A stretch of DNA of 64,000 nt, taken from the NCBI GenBank assembly GCA_000696115.1, contig JJOH01000004.1, positions 62,001 to 126,000 of the forward strand, given 5' to 3'. The notes below the pieces were generated by a model. It did not search any database. It had not been told where the DNA came from and was given only the letters and a program-made list of their open reading frames with translations. The translations under genes were made by a program, and so were the position numbers. How positions within the stretch are numbered: the stretch's first letter is position 1; each line of letters opens with the position of its first letter. This stretch comes from Streptomyces olindensis (GTDB lineage Bacteria; Actinomycetota; Actinomycetes; Streptomycetales; Streptomycetaceae). Below, piece after piece: positions 35,325 through 43,392 of the stretch.

Positions 35325-35969
35325 GTGCAGACCGCCACCCCCGTACAGCGCAAGGCGCCCCGGCCGCGCGCCGACGCCCTGCGCAACCGGGAGCGGATCG
35401 TCACCGCCGCCCGGGAGATGTTCGTCGAGCACGGCCCCGAGGTGCCGCTCGACGAGATCGCCCGCCGGGCCGGCGTCGGCAATGCCACGGTGTACCGCAA
35501 CTTCCCGGACCGCGACGCGCTGGTCCGCGAGGTCGTCTGCTCCGTCATGAACCGTACGGCCGCCGCGGCCGAGCTCGCGCTCACCGAGAGCGGCGACGCG
35601 TTCGAGGCGCTGGAGCGCTTCGTGCACGCCGCCGCCGACGAGCGGATCAGTGCCCTGTGCCCGATGGTCTCCAGCACGTTCGACCAGCACCACCCGGACC
35701 TGGAGGCCGCGCGTGAACGGGTCGAGTCACTGATCGCGGAGGTCATGGACCGGGCCAGGACGGCCGGACAGCTCCGCTCCGACGTGGACGTCGGAGACGT
35801 CATGATCGCCGTCGCCCAGCTCAGCAGGCCCCCGGCCGGTACGGACTGCTTCCGTGCCGACCGCTTCGTCCACCGTCATCTCCAGCTGTTCCTGGACGGG
35901 CTACGGGCTCCCGCCCGTTCCACCCTGCCGGGTGCGGCCGTGACCATGGAGGACCTGCGCCGCCCCTGA
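35325..35969 (+). CDS. TetR-family repressor of the adjacent MFS pump
   Basis: 214 residues from GTG 35325 with AGGAG eight bases upstream. The N-terminal HTH (LDEIARRAGVGNATVYRNF, within about 35-60) is canonical; the C-terminal helical domain ends with F-L-D-G-L-R-A. It is 172 bp upstream of the DHA2-type pump gene in the same direction, the usual layout for TetR control of drug efflux. Confidence 0.88.
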   Translation: MQTATPVQRKAPRPRADALRNRERIVTAAREMFVEHGPEVPLDEIARRAGVGNATVYRNFPDRDALVREVVCSVMNRTAAAAELALTESGDAFEALERFVHAAADERISALCPMVSSTFDQHHPDLEAARERVESLIAEVMDRARTAGQLRSDVDVGDVMIAVAQLSRPPAGTDCFRADRFVHRHLQLFLDGLRAPARSTLPGAAVTMEDLRRP

Positions 35970-36141
35970 CCGAGCAGCCCCTGACCGTCCTGACCTGTTA
36001 GTTCAGTCCTTCCCGACCGTCTGAAACCGGCGTCCGAGGACCCGGCAACAGTCCCTACGGCCGTCCCCACAGGCACGAGCCGTTCCCTTTCGTCATCTTT
36101 TTTCCGTCACGAAGTCCCGAAGTCCCGAAGTGGGTACCTCC

Positions 36142-37684
36142 ATGTCTGAAACAGCCTCAAAGGCTTCTGTGAACACCCCGGCCGAACCGGATCCGGGCCG
36201 CTGGAAAGCGCTCGTCTTCATCGCGCTCGCCCAGCTGATGGTCGTCCTGGACGCCACCATCGTGAACATCGCCCTGCCCTCCGCCCAGCAGGACCTCGGC
36301 ATCTCCGACGGCAACCGGCAGTGGGTCGTCACGGCCTACGCCCTCGCCTTCGGCGGTCTGCTGCTGTTCGGCGGCCGGATAGCCGACCTGTGGGGCCGCA
36401 AGAAGGCCTTCCTTGTCGGCCTGGGCGGCTTCGCCGCGGCCTCCGCGCTCGGTGGCGCGGCCACCAACGAGGCCATGATGTTCGGCGCCCGCGCCCTCCA
36501 GGGTGTCTTCGGCGCCCTGCTCGCGCCCGCCGCGCTCTCCCTGCTCGCCGTGATGTTCACCCGACGCCAAGGAGCGCGCCAAGGCGTTCGGCATCTACGG
36601 TGCGATCGCCGGTGGCGGCGGTGCCGTCGGTCTGATCCTGGGCGGCTTCCTCACCGAGTACCTGGACTGGCGCTGGACGTTCTTCGTGAACATCCCGTTC
36701 GCCGTCCTCGCCGCGGCCGGTGCCTACTTCGTCATCCGTGAGCCGGAGGGCGGCCGCAACCGCTCCCCGCTCGACATCCCCGGCGTGATCCTGTCCACCC
36801 TCGGCCTGGTCGCCCTCGTCTACGGCTTCACCCGCGCCGAGTCGGACGGCTGGAGCGACTCCGTGACCGTCGGCATGTTCGTCGCCTCGGCCGTGCTGCT
36901 GCTGGCCTTCGTGGTCGTCGAGTCCAAGGTCAAGGCGCCGCTGCTGCCGCTGCGCGTGGTCACCGAGCGCAACCGCGGGGGCGTCTACCTCTCCCTCGGT
37001 CTCGCGATCATCGCGATGTTCGGCCTGTTCCTCTTCCTGACCTACTACCTGCAGATCGTGAAGGGCTACTCGCCGGTCAAGACCGGGTTCGCCTTCCTGC
37101 CGATGATCGCGGGCATGATCACGGGCTCCACCCAGATCGGCACCCGCCTGATGACCCGGGTCGCGCCGCGCCTGCTGATGGGCCCGGGCTTCCTGGTCGC
37201 CGCGCTCGGCATGCTGCTGCTGACGCAGCTGGAGATCGGCTCCTCGTACGCGGCCCTGCTGCTGCCCGCGATGCTGCTGCTCGGCCTCGGCATGGGTACG
37301 GCGTTCATGCCGGCCATGTCGCTGTCCACCCAGGGCGTCGAGCCGCGGGACGCCGGTGTCGCCTCCGCGATGGTCAACACGTCGCAGCAGGTGGGCGGCG
37401 CGATCGGCACGGCCCTGCTGAACACCATCGCCGCCTCGGCGACCACCTCCTACATCGCCGACCACATCGTGGGGGCGACCAGCCGGTCCCAGCAGCAGCT
37501 GGTCCAGCTGGAGGGCATGGTGCGGGGCTACACCAGCGCCATCTGGTTCGCCGTCGGCATCCTCGTGGTGGCCGCCGCGATCGCCCTGACCTTCGTCAAC
37601 GCCGGCCGCCCGAACATGGCCGCGGTGACCGGCTCCGACGAGGGCGCGGCGGACGAGGTGCAGATCCCGGTCGTCGCCCACTGA
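36142..37684 (+). pseudogene. DHA2-family MFS drug exporter, broken by a +1 frameshift
   Basis: ATG 36142 opens a frame with membrane segments 1-4 and motif A (G-R-I-A-D-L-W-G-R-K-K). At 36560-36562 the run CCC (ATGTTCACCCGACGCC) holds one base too many: with one C removed the text continues F-T-D-A-K-E-R-A-K-A-F-G-I-Y-G-A-I-A-G-G, the normal loop and helix 5, and joins the frame that ends at 37684. The intact product would be about 513 residues. The rest is unspoiled, so this is either a very recent mutation or a homopolymer sequencing error. Resistance pump of the QacA/EmrB group. Confidence 0.88.
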
Positions 37685-37760
37685 CGGCCGTACCGGGAAA
37701 CACCCCTTCGGGCCATCCGTAGGCACGGGGAAGGGGACGCCCCGCACCTACGGAATCCAG

Positions 37761-37801
37761 GACCTGCCCCGGCTCCCGTGTGAGTGGAGCCGGGGCAGGT
37801 C
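37761..37801. terminator. Bidirectional terminator hairpin, 16-bp stem
   Basis: GACCTGCCCCGGCTCC (37761-37776) pairs perfectly with 37786-37801, 9-nt loop. It lies between the convergent MFS and MarR genes. It is built from duplicated copies of the marR-type gene's 3' end (see 37777-37882). Confidence 0.75.
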
Positions 37802-37882
37802 CGTGCTCGCTCCCGTGTGAGTGGAGCCGGGGCAGGCCCGCTCCCGGTCCCGCGTCAGCGGAGCCAGGGCAGGTCCGCGCCC
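37777..37882. repeat. Imperfect tandem repeats derived from the 3' end of the MarR gene
   Basis: The unit CGTGTGAGTGGAGCCGGGGC (followed by AGG(T/C)CCG) occurs at about 37777 and 37816. A diverged third unit, GCGTCAGCGGAGCCAGGGCAGG, at about 37851 contains the MarR stop codon and its last codons. Read on the minus strand, the copies repeat the D-L-P-W-L-R end. Confidence 0.7.
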
Positions 37883-38388
37883 GCTTCGGTCGGCTGGAGT
37901 CCCTCGGCGATGATCCGCATGATCTCGCCGAGGGACTTCTGCTGTTCCGGGGTGAGCCGGTCGAAGACCGCCTGGCGCACGGCCTCGACATGGCCCGGCG
38001 CGGTCCGCCGCAGCACCTCGTAGCCCTCCTCCGTCAGCACGGCGAACTGGCCCCGCTTGTCGTCGGGGCAGTCCTCGCGGCGCACCCAGCCGTTCTTCTC
38101 CAGGCGCGCGATGGCGTGCGAGAGACGGGAGCGGGTGATCTTCGCCAGCATCGCCAGCTCGGTCATCCGCAGCCGCCGCCGCGGCGCCTCGGCGAGCTTG
38201 ACCAGGAGGCCGTAGTAGACGTGCGGCATGCCCGCGTCGCGCTGGAGCTGACGGTCGAGATGGTCGTCGAGGAGGGTGGCGCCCTCCATGAACGAGCGCC
38301 AGACGCGCTGCTCCTCGTCGGTGAGCCAGCGCGGTTCCTGGGGCTCCGCGGTGGAGCCGGTTGCCGGTGCGGATGCGGGTGCCTTCAT
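37855..38388 (-). CDS. MarR-family transcriptional regulator
   Basis: 177 residues from ATG 38388; longer upstream frame is non-coding overlap with the dioxygenase gene. Winged-helix core with R-M-T-E-L-A-M-L-A-K-I-T-R-S-R-L-S-H-A-I and wing D-C-P-D-D-K-R-G-Q-F-A-V-L-T. Divergent from an extradiol-type dioxygenase gene, so it likely represses that gene and responds to a phenolic or quinone ligand, as MhqR-type proteins do. Confidence 0.9.
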   Translation of the reverse strand: MKAPASAPATGSTAEPQEPRWLTDEEQRVWRSFMEGATLLDDHLDRQLQRDAGMPHVYYGLLVKLAEAPRRRLRMTELAMLAKITRSRLSHAIARLEKNGWVRREDCPDDKRGQFAVLTEEGYEVLRRTAPGHVEAVRQAVFDRLTPEQQKSLGEIMRIIAEGLQPTEAGADLPWLR

Positions 38389-38413
38389 GTGTTCCACTCT
38401 ACGTGGCCCCTCC

Positions 38414-38448
38414 TTGAACTTTAAACAAATGGCCCGTACAGTTTTGTT
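38414..38448. promoter_or_regulatory. AT-rich candidate MarR operator between divergent genes
   Basis: In a 90-bp GC-rich gap, TTGAACTTTAAACAA (38414-38428) is nearly palindromic, and AACAAA (38424-38429) pairs with TTTGTT (38443-38448). AT-rich palindromes with TTTAAA cores are typical MarR-family operators. Assignment is by position only. Confidence 0.5.
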
Positions 38449-38478
38449 AGGGAACCATGTTTTGGAAGGAGCCGCAGC

Positions 38479-39264
38479 ATGTCGGCCGCCACCCAGGAGC
38501 GCATGCCCGCTCTGTACCTCAGCCACGGCGCCCCGCCCCTGGCGGACGACCCGGTCTGGCCCGGTGAGCTGGCCGCCTGGTCCGCCGAACTGCCCCGGCC
38601 CAAGGCGATCCTGATCGTCTCCGCCCACTGGGAGGAGGCCCCGCTCGCCCTCGGCGCCACCGAGACCGTCCCGCTCGTCTACGACTTCTGGGGCTTCCCG
38701 GAGCACTACTACCGGGTGACGTACGAGGCTCCCGGCGCACCTGAGCTCGCCGAGTCCGTACGGAAGCTGCTGCGCGCCCCCGGCATGCCCGTCCAGGACG
38801 TCCCCGACCGCGGCCTCGACCACGGCGCGTACGTCCCGCTGGTCGAGATGTACCCGGAGGCCGACATCCCCGTCCTCCAGGTCTCCATGCCGACGCTCGA
38901 CCCGGTCCGGCTCATGGAGATCGGCCGCAGGCTCGCCCCGCTGCGCGACGAGGGCGTGCTCATCGTCGGCTCCGGCTTCTTCACCCACAACCTGGCCGCG
39001 CTCCGGCAGGGCGGCACCCCCGCCTGGTCGGCCGAGTTCGACGACTGGGGCCGGCGGGCGCTGGAGGCGCGGGACGTGGACGCCTTGCTCGACTTCACCC
39101 GCACGTCGCCCGCCGGGCGGCTGGCCCACCCGCGCACCGAGCACTTCGCCCCGCTGTTCGTCACCATGGGCGCGGCCGACGCGGCCGGTGAGCTGGACGC
39201 CCAGAAGTCGGTGATCGACGGCTTCTGGATGGGGCTGGCGAAGCGGTCCGTGCAGTTCGGCTGA
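38479..39264 (+). CDS. Class III extradiol / DODA-type ring-opening dioxygenase
   Basis: 261 residues, ATG 38479 with AAGGAG upstream. The N-terminal LSHGAPPL (His16) and the S-A-H-W-E-E strand supply metal ligands of LigB/YgiD-type enzymes; L-D-H-G-A-Y-V-P-L and the H-F-A-P-L-F segment near the C-terminus complete the site. Such enzymes open catechol rings (for example 4,5-DOPA extradiol dioxygenase) with a bound divalent metal. Divergent from the MarR gene, which is its likely regulator; a role in detoxifying catechols is inferred. Confidence 0.88.
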   Translation: MSAATQERMPALYLSHGAPPLADDPVWPGELAAWSAELPRPKAILIVSAHWEEAPLALGATETVPLVYDFWGFPEHYYRVTYEAPGAPELAESVRKLLRAPGMPVQDVPDRGLDHGAYVPLVEMYPEADIPVLQVSMPTLDPVRLMEIGRRLAPLRDEGVLIVGSGFFTHNLAALRQGGTPAWSAEFDDWGRRALEARDVDALLDFTRTSPAGRLAHPRTEHFAPLFVTMGAADAAGELDAQKSVIDGFWMGLAKRSVQFG

Positions 39265-39275
39265 GGCCCCCGGGT

Positions 39276-39794
39276 CTACAGCGGCTTCTCGTACCAGGCC
39301 ACGTCCCAGTACCGCCCGAACTTGCGGCCGACCTCCCGGTACGTGCCGACGTGCCGGAAGCCGAAGCGCTCGTGCAGCCGGGCCGACGCCTCGTTCGGCT
39401 GTGCGATGCCCGCGTAGGCGCGGTGCAGGTCCTCGCCGGACAGGGCCTCGAAGAGCGCCTTGTAGAGAAGGGTGCCGATGCCCCGGCCGCCGGCGTCCGG
39501 GGCGACGTACACGGTCGTCTCCACGGAGGTCGCGTAGGCGGGCTTCGCCCGGAAGGGGCTGGATGTGGCGTAGCCCAGAATTCCCTGTGTGTCGCGGTCC
39601 ACGGCAACCCTCAGGCGGTACGGCCCGTCTTCAGGGTGGGAGAGCAGCCAAGGGCGGCGCTCCTCCGGAGTGAAGATCACGGTGTCGAATGTGATCGCTG
39701 TCTCACGTACGTAGTGGTTGTAGAGGGCCGTGAGGGCTTCGAGGTCCTCCTCGACTCCCGGCCTGACCTGCACCTCTGTACGTTCCGACGGCAT
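39276..39794 (-). CDS. GNAT acetyltransferase, phosphinothricin acetyltransferase-like
   Basis: 172 residues from ATG 39794 with GGGAGG upstream; the open frame to 39956 is not used. R-P-G-V-E-E-D-L, Y-N-H-Y-V-R-E-T-A-I-T-F-D-T and the acetyl-CoA loop G-R-G-I-G-T-L-L-Y are close to the Pat/Bar family, which N-acetylates phosphinothricin or methionine sulfoximine; N-E-A-S-A-R-L-H-E-R-F-G-F-R-H-V-G-T is the conserved C-terminal motif. It converges on the dioxygenase gene and is divergent from hrdD. Confidence 0.87.
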   Translation of the reverse strand: MPSERTEVQVRPGVEEDLEALTALYNHYVRETAITFDTVIFTPEERRPWLLSHPEDGPYRLRVAVDRDTQGILGYATSSPFRAKPAYATSVETTVYVAPDAGGRGIGTLLYKALFEALSGEDLHRAYAGIAQPNEASARLHERFGFRHVGTYREVGRKFGRYWDVAWYEKPL

Positions 39795-39854
39795 CTCGCC
39801 TCCCTGCGTGGCCGGACAGGGTACTGCATGATCAGAAAAATCGGGGGGCGGGTT

Positions 39855-39881
39855 GGGAATTCTGTCCTGATTCCAGTCGTT
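39855..39881 (+). promoter_or_regulatory. Sigma-R-type promoter upstream of hrdD
   Basis: GGGAAT (39855-39860) and GTT (39879-39881) are separated by exactly 18 nt, matching the sigma-R (SigR, disulphide-stress) consensus GGGAAT-N18-GTT. It lies about 107 bp before the hrdD start. Control of hrdD by sigma-R (and sigma-E) is reported for S. coelicolor, so conservation is expected. Confidence 0.82.
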
Positions 39882-39987
39882 GTTTCCATCGGATGCAGGG
39901 CACCCGAGGAGAGTCCGGAGAGTCCCGGAGACGGAGTCCAGCGTCCGAAGGACCACCCGCTGACCTCACCATCGCAAGGGAGCACGC

Positions 39988-40986
39988 ATGGCAACCCGTG
40001 CCGTCGCCCGTCGTCAGTCCGCCACCGGCGAGACGGTCGACGCGGCAAGCAGTGTTCGCGCCCATGGCGGCGAGATCGCCGACCGCGACCTGGTCGGCAT
40101 GTACCTCGACGAGATCGCGCGCACACCGCTGCTCGACGCCGCCAAGGAAGTCGAGCTGTCCCAGGTCATCGAGGCGGGTGTGTTCGCGCGGCAGGTCCTC
40201 GACGGGTACGAGGAGACCAAGGCGGACGCCACCCGCGAGGAGCTGGAAGCCCTGGTCGCCGACGCGGAGCGGGCCAAGGACGTCTTCATCCGCTCCAACC
40301 TCCGCCTGGTCGTCGCCGTGGCCCGCCGCTACCCCCGCAGCGGCCTGCCGCTGCTGGACCTGATCCAGGAGGGCAACGCCGGCCTGGTCCGCGCGGTCGA
40401 GAAGTTCGACTACCGCAAGGGCTTCAAGTTCTCCACGTACGCCACGTGGTGGATCCGCCAGGCCATCACCCGCTCGATAGCCGACCAGTCCCGCACGATC
40501 CGCCTGCCCGTCCACCTCGTGGAGGAGCTCGGCCGGATCCGCCGTGTGCAGCGCGAGTTCAACCGTGAGCACGGCCGGGACCCGGAGCCCGCGGAGATCG
40601 CCGCCGAGCTCGGCTCGACGCCGGAGCGCGTCACCGACGTGCTGGACTGGGCCCGCGACCCGGTCTCGCTGAACATGTCGGTGGACGACGAGGGCGAGAC
40701 CCAGTTCGGCGACCTCCTGGAGGACACCTCGGCGGTGTCGCCCGAGCAGTCGGTGCTCACGCTGCTGCGCAGCGAGGAGCTCGACGACCTCATCGGCCGC
40801 CTCGACCAGCGCACGGCCTCCATCATCAAGATGCGCTACGGCATCGAGGACGGCCGCGAGCGCACGCTGACCGAGGTCGGCAAGGAGCACGGCCTGACCC
40901 GCGAGCGCATCCGGCAGATCGAGAAGCACGCGCTGCTGGAGCTGAAGAAGCTGGCCCGCAGCACGGGGTTCGACGCGGCGGCGTGA
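39988..40986 (+). CDS. hrdD: Principal-like RNA polymerase sigma factor HrdD
   Basis: 332 residues, ATG 39988 with AAGGGAG upstream. Group 2 sigma-70 factor without region 1.1: region 1.2 D-L-V-G-M-Y-L-D-E-I, region 2 with D-L-I-Q-E-G-N-A-G-L-V-R-A-V-E-K-F-D-Y-R-K-G-F-K-F-S-T-Y-A-T-W-W-I-R-Q-A-I, region 3, and region 4 L-T-R-E-R-I-R-Q-I-E. Length and sequence match streptomycete HrdD. HrdD can read HrdB-type -35/-10 promoters; it is dispensable in S. coelicolor. The sigma-R promoter upstream ties it to thiol-oxidative stress. Confidence 0.93.
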   Translation: MATRAVARRQSATGETVDAASSVRAHGGEIADRDLVGMYLDEIARTPLLDAAKEVELSQVIEAGVFARQVLDGYEETKADATREELEALVADAERAKDVFIRSNLRLVVAVARRYPRSGLPLLDLIQEGNAGLVRAVEKFDYRKGFKFSTYATWWIRQAITRSIADQSRTIRLPVHLVEELGRIRRVQREFNREHGRDPEPAEIAAELGSTPERVTDVLDWARDPVSLNMSVDDEGETQFGDLLEDTSAVSPEQSVLTLLRSEELDDLIGRLDQRTASIIKMRYGIEDGRERTLTEVGKEHGLTRERIRQIEKHALLELKKLARSTGFDAAA

Positions 40987-41314
40987 CGCCGGCGAGCACG
41001 GTGAGCGTCCGGGCGCACCGCTCGTGCCCATGGCCTGTGGGTGACGGGCAGTGTACGCCCGGTGGCGACCGCGTACGCCGGGTGGCGAAAGACCGCGCAA
41101 ACATGGCGTTGTAACGCCGCTTCAACCCGCAGGGCTCCGGGAACAAGACTTCCGGGCCCACCAGTTCGGGCCCGGGGCCACGCCCCTGGCCCCTCAGAGC
41201 CAAGTCCCGTCGCACTCCCCCCGGCGCCGGGACTCTCCCAAGGCCGGGCTTCGGCGTCCCTCCCCCCGGGCGCCGGGGCCCGGCTCTCTTCGTGCCGGGA
41301 GTCCTCGCCGGCGG

Positions 41315-41358
41315 AGTGCTGGTCACGGGCAGAGTGCTGGTCACGGGCAGAGTGCTGG
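41315..41358. repeat. Tandem 18-bp repeat (2.4 copies)
   Basis: AGTGCTGGTCACGGGCAG at 41315-41332 and 41333-41350, then a partial copy to 41358. It lies in the 452-bp gap between hrdD and the TetR gene (40987-41438), in which I see no gene. Confidence 0.85.
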
Positions 41359-41360
41359 AG

Positions 41361-41399
41361 GGCGGGCCACCCCGTACCTGAACCACGGGGTGGCCCGCC
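41361..41399. terminator. 15-bp perfect hairpin upstream of the TetR gene
   Basis: GGCGGGCCACCCCGT (41361-41375) pairs with 41385-41399 over a 9-nt loop. There is no T-run. It may terminate hrdD-side transcription or be an operator of the TetR gene starting 40 bp later. Confidence 0.6.
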
Positions 41400-41438
41400 A
41401 GATGGCAGATTGTGTCACATGGGCATAGCCTGCAGGGC

Positions 41439-42311
41439 GTGAGCAGCACCACCCCGACCCCGCCGCAGGCCTCGCTGACCGAGCGGCGGAAGGCCGAGAC
41501 GCGGATGGAGATCGCCCGGGCGGCGGCCGGTCTCTTCGTACGGCACGGCCTGCGCGCCACCCGCGCGGAGGACATCGCCCAGGCCGCGGGCATCGCCCCG
41601 CGGACGTTCTACCGGTACTTCGCGACCAAGGAGGAGGCCGTCGCCCCGCTCTACGCGGCCGGCGCGCAGCGCTGGGTGGCGGCGGTACGGGCGGCTCCCG
41701 CCGACGCGGGCGTGCTCCAGGCCCTGGAGGAAGGGGTGCGCCACACCCTCACGCCGGGGGTCGGCGTCTCGGCGTCCTCCTGGGAGTGGGTCCGCACACT
41801 CCTGCGCCTAGCCGAGGCGAACCCCTCCCTGCGCAGGGTGTGGGCGGAGGTGTGCCAGGACTCGGAACGCATGCTGGGGGAGGTCCTGGTGGAACGGGTG
41901 ACACGTGTCGGGACGGCCGGGGGTTCTGCGCGTGCCCTCGCTGACGACAACGTTGCCCCGGCGCTGGAGGCGGGGGTCGGCGTGCCGCGATCCGGGGCCC
42001 GCGCGTCGGAGGCCGGGGCCGGCGTGCCGCGATCCGGGGCTCGCGCGTCGGAGACTGGGGCCGGCGTGTCTGGTTCCGGGGCCCCCGCCCCGGAAGCCGG
42101 GGGCGCCATGCCGCGCCCAGGTGCCCCCACCCCGCGACCTGGCGCCACCGTGCCCGAACCGCGCTTCGCCGCCGCCGTCGCGAGTGCCGCCGTGCGGGCC
42201 GCGCTGGAGGGCTGGGCCGAGGGGGACGGGCCCGTGGAGGGCCCGGGGAGCCCGGCGGAACTGGCGCTGCGCAACCTCGCGGCGCTCCGGGACTTCCCGT
42301 GGGGGCCGTGA
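41439..42311 (+). CDS. TetR-family regulator with 14-residue tandem repeats in its C-terminal domain
   Basis: 290 residues from GTG 41439; GTG 41412 is an alternative. The HTH (A-E-D-I-A-Q-A-A-G-I-A-P-R-T-F-Y-R-Y-F) is normal. After residue about 178, where the family has a short loop, there is a 55-60-residue insertion of tandem units G-V-P-R-S-G-A-R-A-S-E-A-G-A. At the DNA level these are three 42-bp repeats at 41979, 42021 and 42063. The normal C-terminal helix (A-A-V-R-A-A-L-E-G-W) resumes afterwards. Frame is kept, so the protein is probably functional. Target genes unknown. Confidence 0.85.
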   Translation: MSSTTPTPPQASLTERRKAETRMEIARAAAGLFVRHGLRATRAEDIAQAAGIAPRTFYRYFATKEEAVAPLYAAGAQRWVAAVRAAPADAGVLQALEEGVRHTLTPGVGVSASSWEWVRTLLRLAEANPSLRRVWAEVCQDSERMLGEVLVERVTRVGTAGGSARALADDNVAPALEAGVGVPRSGARASEAGAGVPRSGARASETGAGVSGSGAPAPEAGGAMPRPGAPTPRPGATVPEPRFAAAVASAAVRAALEGWAEGDGPVEGPGSPAELALRNLAALRDFPWGP

Positions 42312-42349
42312 CGCGGGAAGTCGGGCCGTGACGCCGCGGGTCAGGCAGG

Positions 42350-43330
42350 TCATGCCCCGTCGGTGGTTCCCCCCGCCGCCCTGCTCAGCCGGGCCCCCAG
42401 CTCCCGTACGGCCGTCACGAGTTCCTCCGGTCGGCGGACCGTGAAGTCGCACTCCAGCATCGCGAGGCGGAACGCCACCCACTGCACGGCGTCCCCGACG
42501 GAACCCCGCAGGCGGCTGCTGCTCTCGTCCAGCGGCTCGGGCGTGCCCAGCCACCTCGGCAGCCGAGCGGCGACGACGTCGGCGGGCGCGGCGAACTCGA
42601 CCTCGAAGTCGTAGGACTCCTGGTGCCGCTGCATCGACTGCCGCAGGTACTCCGCCGCACTCCCCGTCGGCAGCTCGCGCGGCATGAACCGCGCCCCGGT
42701 GGCGAACGGTTCGCTCACCCGGTCGACGCGGAACGTGCGCCAGTCGTCCCGGTCGATGTCGTACGCCACCAGGTACCAGCGCCGCCCCGTCGACACGAGC
42801 CGGTACGGCTCGGTCAGACGCCGCGACTCGGTGCCGTCCGCCGCCCGGTAGGCGAACCGCAGCCGCTCGTGCCCGGCCACCGTCGAGGCCATGACGGTCA
42901 GCGTCTCGGGCGCGATGCTCGGCCCGTCCCCGCTGGTCAGCGGGGTCGTCGCGGCCTGAAGTGTGGTCACGCGGTGGCGCAGCCGGCCGGGCAGCACCTG
43001 CTCCAGCTTGGCCAGCGCCCGTACCGACGCCTCGTCCAGGCCCTCCACGGCGTGCCCGGCCCCGGCGCGCAGCCCGACCGCGATGGCCACCGCCTCCTCG
43101 TCGTCCAGGACGAGCGGCGGCATGGCCTTGCCCGCGACCAGCCGGTAGCCGCCGTCGGCGCCCTTGGTGGCCTGCACGGGGTAGCCCAGCTCGCGCAGCC
43201 GGTCGATGTCGCGCCGGACCGTGCGGCGGGAGACCCCGAGCCGGTCGGCGAGCTCGCCGCCGGGCCATTCGCGGGGCGTCTGGAGGAGGGAGAGGAGCGT
43301 CAGCAGCCGGGCCGGTGTGTCCGTCGTCAT
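42350..43330 (-). CDS. WYL-domain (DeoR-type HTH) transcriptional regulator
   Basis: 326 residues from ATG 43330; ATG 43360 in frame is also possible. N-terminal HTH_11 domain (L-A-D-R-L-G-V-S-R-R-T-V-R-R-D-I-D-R-L), then the WYL domain with R-R-W-Y-L-V-A-Y-D and D-W-R-T-F-R-V-D-R, then a WCX-like C-terminus. The WYL domain is a ligand or nucleic-acid sensor. Divergent from the MFS gene with a 62-bp gap, so it very likely regulates that pump. Confidence 0.9.
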   Translation of the reverse strand: MTTDTPARLLTLLSLLQTPREWPGGELADRLGVSRRTVRRDIDRLRELGYPVQATKGADGGYRLVAGKAMPPLVLDDEEAVAIAVGLRAGAGHAVEGLDEASVRALAKLEQVLPGRLRHRVTTLQAATTPLTSGDGPSIAPETLTVMASTVAGHERLRFAYRAADGTESRRLTEPYRLVSTGRRWYLVAYDIDRDDWRTFRVDRVSEPFATGARFMPRELPTGSAAEYLRQSMQRHQESYDFEVEFAAPADVVAARLPRWLGTPEPLDESSSRLRGSVGDAVQWVAFRLAMLECDFTVRRPEELVTAVRELGARLSRAAGGTTDGA

Positions 43331-43392
43331 ACCGATGAGGATGCCGTACGAGTAGGACATGATCTGACCTAATGGCACCCTAGCTTCGAGGT

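Noticed and set aside
36560..36562. Programmed ribosomal frameshift
   Set aside because: The CCC context lacks a typical slippery heptamer or downstream pseudoknot, and homologues are single-frame; mutation or sequencing error is simpler.
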